Source of the DNA: Archangium gephyra
Lineage (GTDB): Bacteria; Myxococcota; Myxococcia; Myxococcales; Myxococcaceae
Length of the DNA: 64,000 nt
Direction: 5' to 3'
NCBI RefSeq assembly: GCF_001027285.1
Contig: NZ_CP011509.1
Span: forward strand, 11,184,501 to 11,248,500
The notes under the pieces are model-generated. The model saw only the letters and a program-made list of their open reading frames with translations, did no database searches and was not told where the DNA came from. Positions 62,470 through 64,000 of the stretch are shown here, piece after piece. Each line of letters begins with the position of its first letter. Position 1 is the stretch's first letter. The position numbers and the translations under genes are program-made.

Positions 62470-62641
62470 CGTTGTTTCCTCCTGGTGTCCGCACGTCTTG
62501 CAACACGAACAAGGCACCCATGTGACGTCCCTGCAACAGTGATTCTCCAGATTGCGCTGTCCCGTCCAATTCGGTACCGAGCACGTCACAACCGCCTGGG
62601 AGCGCTTCCGCTCTCGCAGGCACGGAAGCATTCAAGCCCCC

Positions 62642-63964
62642 ATGTCTTCTTCCTACCGCCCCGTCTTCCAGGCCCTGCTGTCGGGTGCCACCCTGCTGCT
62701 GTCCCCCCTGTCGCTGGCCCAGCAGGACCAGGCCACCCAGCCGCCCGCCACCGAGCCCACGCCCGAGGCCACGCCCGCGCCCGCCGCCACGACGCCCGCA
62801 CCCGAGGCGGCTCTCCCTCCCGAGGCCAAGAAGGAGAAGGAGAAGGAGAAGGAGACGCCCTGGTACGAGCGCATCAAGCTCCGGGGCTACACGCAGTTCC
62901 GCTACAACCGGCTCCCGAGCTTCCAGCGCAACGACGACCTCATCAACGAGCAGGGCGACCGATTCCTCGGGAAGAACAACAGCTTCGGCATCCGGCGGGC
63001 GCGGCTCATCATCTCCGGCGACGTCCACGAGCGCGTCTCCGTCTACCTGCAGCCCGACTTCGCCTCGGTCATCGGAGAGCAGTTCAACGTGGCCATCCTG
63101 CGGGACTGGTACGCCGACATCTTCCTCGACGCGAAGAAGGAGTTCCGGCTGCGCGTGGGCCAGTCGAAGGTGCCGTTCGGCTTCGAGAACCTCCAGTCGA
63201 GCTCGAACCGCGCCGCCTTCGACCGCAACGACGCCCTCAACAGCGCGTTCCGGGACGAGCGCGAGCTGGGCGTGTTCTTCTACTGGGCGCCCGAGGAGAT
63301 CCGCCAGCGCTTCGCGGACCTGGCCAACAGCAAGCTCAAGGGCTCGGGTGACTACGGCGTGGTGGGCCTCGGCGTCTTCAACGGCCAGGGCGCCAACCGC
63401 CCCGAGCGCAACGACAACCTGCACGCCGTGGCCCGCTTCACCTGGCCCTTCCTGTTCGGCAAGCAGTACGTCGAGGCCGGCGTGCAGGGCTACTACGGCC
63501 GCTTCAACGCCGCCACCGGCACCGGGTACAGCCTCCGTGGCGGGAACGACATGGTGGATGCCCGCGCCGCCGCCACCCTCGTCATCTACCCGCAGCCCAT
63601 CGGCTTCGTCGCCGAGTACAACGTGGGCCGCGGCCCGTCCCTCGGCGAGGGAGACGAGAACACCCTCGTCGCCAGCCGCCCGCTGCACGGGGGCTACGCG
63701 CAGCTCATGTACCGGGTGGACAACGTGCTCGGCGGCTCGCTCCTGCCCTACGTGCGAGGCACCCTCTTCCAGGGCGGCAAGAAGGCCGAGACGAACGCCC
63801 CCCGCTACGACGTGCGTGAGCTGGAGCTGGGCGTGGAGTGGCAGATCCTCAAGGCCCTGGAGGTGACGGGGGCCTACGTCCTCGCGGACCGCACCTCCTC
63901 GCGCGCCCCCTACGAGCAGGAGCAGGGGCACGTGACGCGCATCCAGGTCCAGGTGAACTACTGA
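62642..63964 (+). CDS. Phosphate-selective porin O/P-family outer-membrane protein
   Basis: A 440-residue protein with a signal peptide (about 1-27, LLSGATLLLSPLSLAQQD) and a Pro/Thr/Glu-rich linker with a Lys/Glu run (30-75). The rest is a beta-barrel typical of OprP/OprO: KLRGYTQFRYNRLPS, GIRRARLIISGDVHERVSVYLQPD, RLRVGQSKVPFGFENLQSS, and a terminal aromatic-ended strand HVTRIQVQVNY. The YTQFR and RRAR segments at the start are family hallmarks. It would form a trimeric channel for phosphate, polyphosphate or another anion. No pho-box was identified upstream. The last 36 bp of the window after its stop hold no recognisable feature. Confidence 0.9.
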   Translation: MSSSYRPVFQALLSGATLLLSPLSLAQQDQATQPPATEPTPEATPAPAATTPAPEAALPPEAKKEKEKEKETPWYERIKLRGYTQFRYNRLPSFQRNDDLINEQGDRFLGKNNSFGIRRARLIISGDVHERVSVYLQPDFASVIGEQFNVAILRDWYADIFLDAKKEFRLRVGQSKVPFGFENLQSSSNRAAFDRNDALNSAFRDERELGVFFYWAPEEIRQRFADLANSKLKGSGDYGVVGLGVFNGQGANRPERNDNLHAVARFTWPFLFGKQYVEAGVQGYYGRFNAATGTGYSLRGGNDMVDARAAATLVIYPQPIGFVAEYNVGRGPSLGEGDENTLVASRPLHGGYAQLMYRVDNVLGGSLLPYVRGTLFQGGKKAETNAPRYDVRELELGVEWQILKALEVTGAYVLADRTSSRAPYEQEQGHVTRIQVQVNY

Positions 63965-64000
63965 CGGACGCCCATCCCCGGTCCCTCGCCAGGCCGCCTG

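Overview
The window is about 64 kb of very GC-rich DNA (roughly 70% by eye) with dense genes and strong third-position G/C bias. It looks like a deltaproteobacterial myxobacterium of the Archangium/Cystobacter/Myxococcus type. This is an inference from gene content: many lipoproteins, a Ser/Thr kinase fused to a cyclase domain, PAS/GAF histidine kinases, a PilZ protein, a giant TPR protein, a D-Ala-D-Ala dipeptidase and lysine-rich histone-like tails. I see no rRNA, tRNA, CRISPR array, transposase or integrase. Only one stretch, 54.7-58.16 kb, has clearly foreign base composition.

Layout. 0-9.2 kb: start of an ABC-transporter ATPase, a class II aminoacyl-tRNA-synthetase-like protein, a VOC protein with a histone-like tail, a fatty-acid-hydroxylase-like membrane protein, a lytic transglycosylase, a YfbK-type von Willebrand A protein, NagB-like deaminase, phosphofructokinase, XdhC and an endonuclease/phosphatase-fold enzyme. 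9.2-15.2 kb: a lipoprotein, a LRR-Roc-COR-TIR (Roco) protein, an aldose-epimerase-like protein and threonine synthase. 15.2-26.7 kb: a leftward operon whose first gene encodes a ~3180-residue TPR protein, followed by a lipoprotein, QueC and a VanX-type dipeptidase. 27-36 kb: VOC protein, PilZ protein, kinase-cyclase fusion, small lipoprotein, NlpC/P60 lipoprotein and two histidine kinases. 36-47.6 kb: an envelope/polysaccharide-like region with a SGNH hydrolase, a DMFase-like/NHL-repeat lipoprotein, two paralogous beta-helix lipoproteins flanking a GT4 glycosyltransferase, an O-antigen ligase/polymerase-like protein and a cytochrome P450. 47.6-54.2 kb: an 1832-residue polytopic membrane protein and a formyltransferase-fold protein. 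58.2-60.1 kb: argC-argB. 60.3-64 kb: GNAT acetyltransferase, NTF2-like protein, aldo/keto reductase and an OprP-type porin.

The most notable feature is a low-GC island (about 54,670-58,159) inserted at the 3' end of argB. It is bounded by a 439-bp direct repeat (54,231-54,669 and 58,160-58,598, seven substitutions and two one-base indels by my alignment). The right copy belongs to intact argB; the left copy is a 5'-truncated, frameshifted argB remnant. This is what is expected if an element entered argB and brought a replacement 3' end. The island has just two genes: an unrecognised 140-residue protein and an 886-residue protein joining a SAMHD1/dGTPase-like HD phosphohydrolase domain to a C-terminal phosphoribosyltransferase-like motif. 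I propose it as a candidate nucleotide-targeting conflict/defence cassette; that function is inference. The Roco-TIR protein is a second, independent conflict or signalling candidate.

Many neighbouring genes are convergent with almost no gap or with short GC-rich inverted repeats between them. The same kind of repeat also sits twice, in frame, inside the 1832-residue membrane-protein gene.
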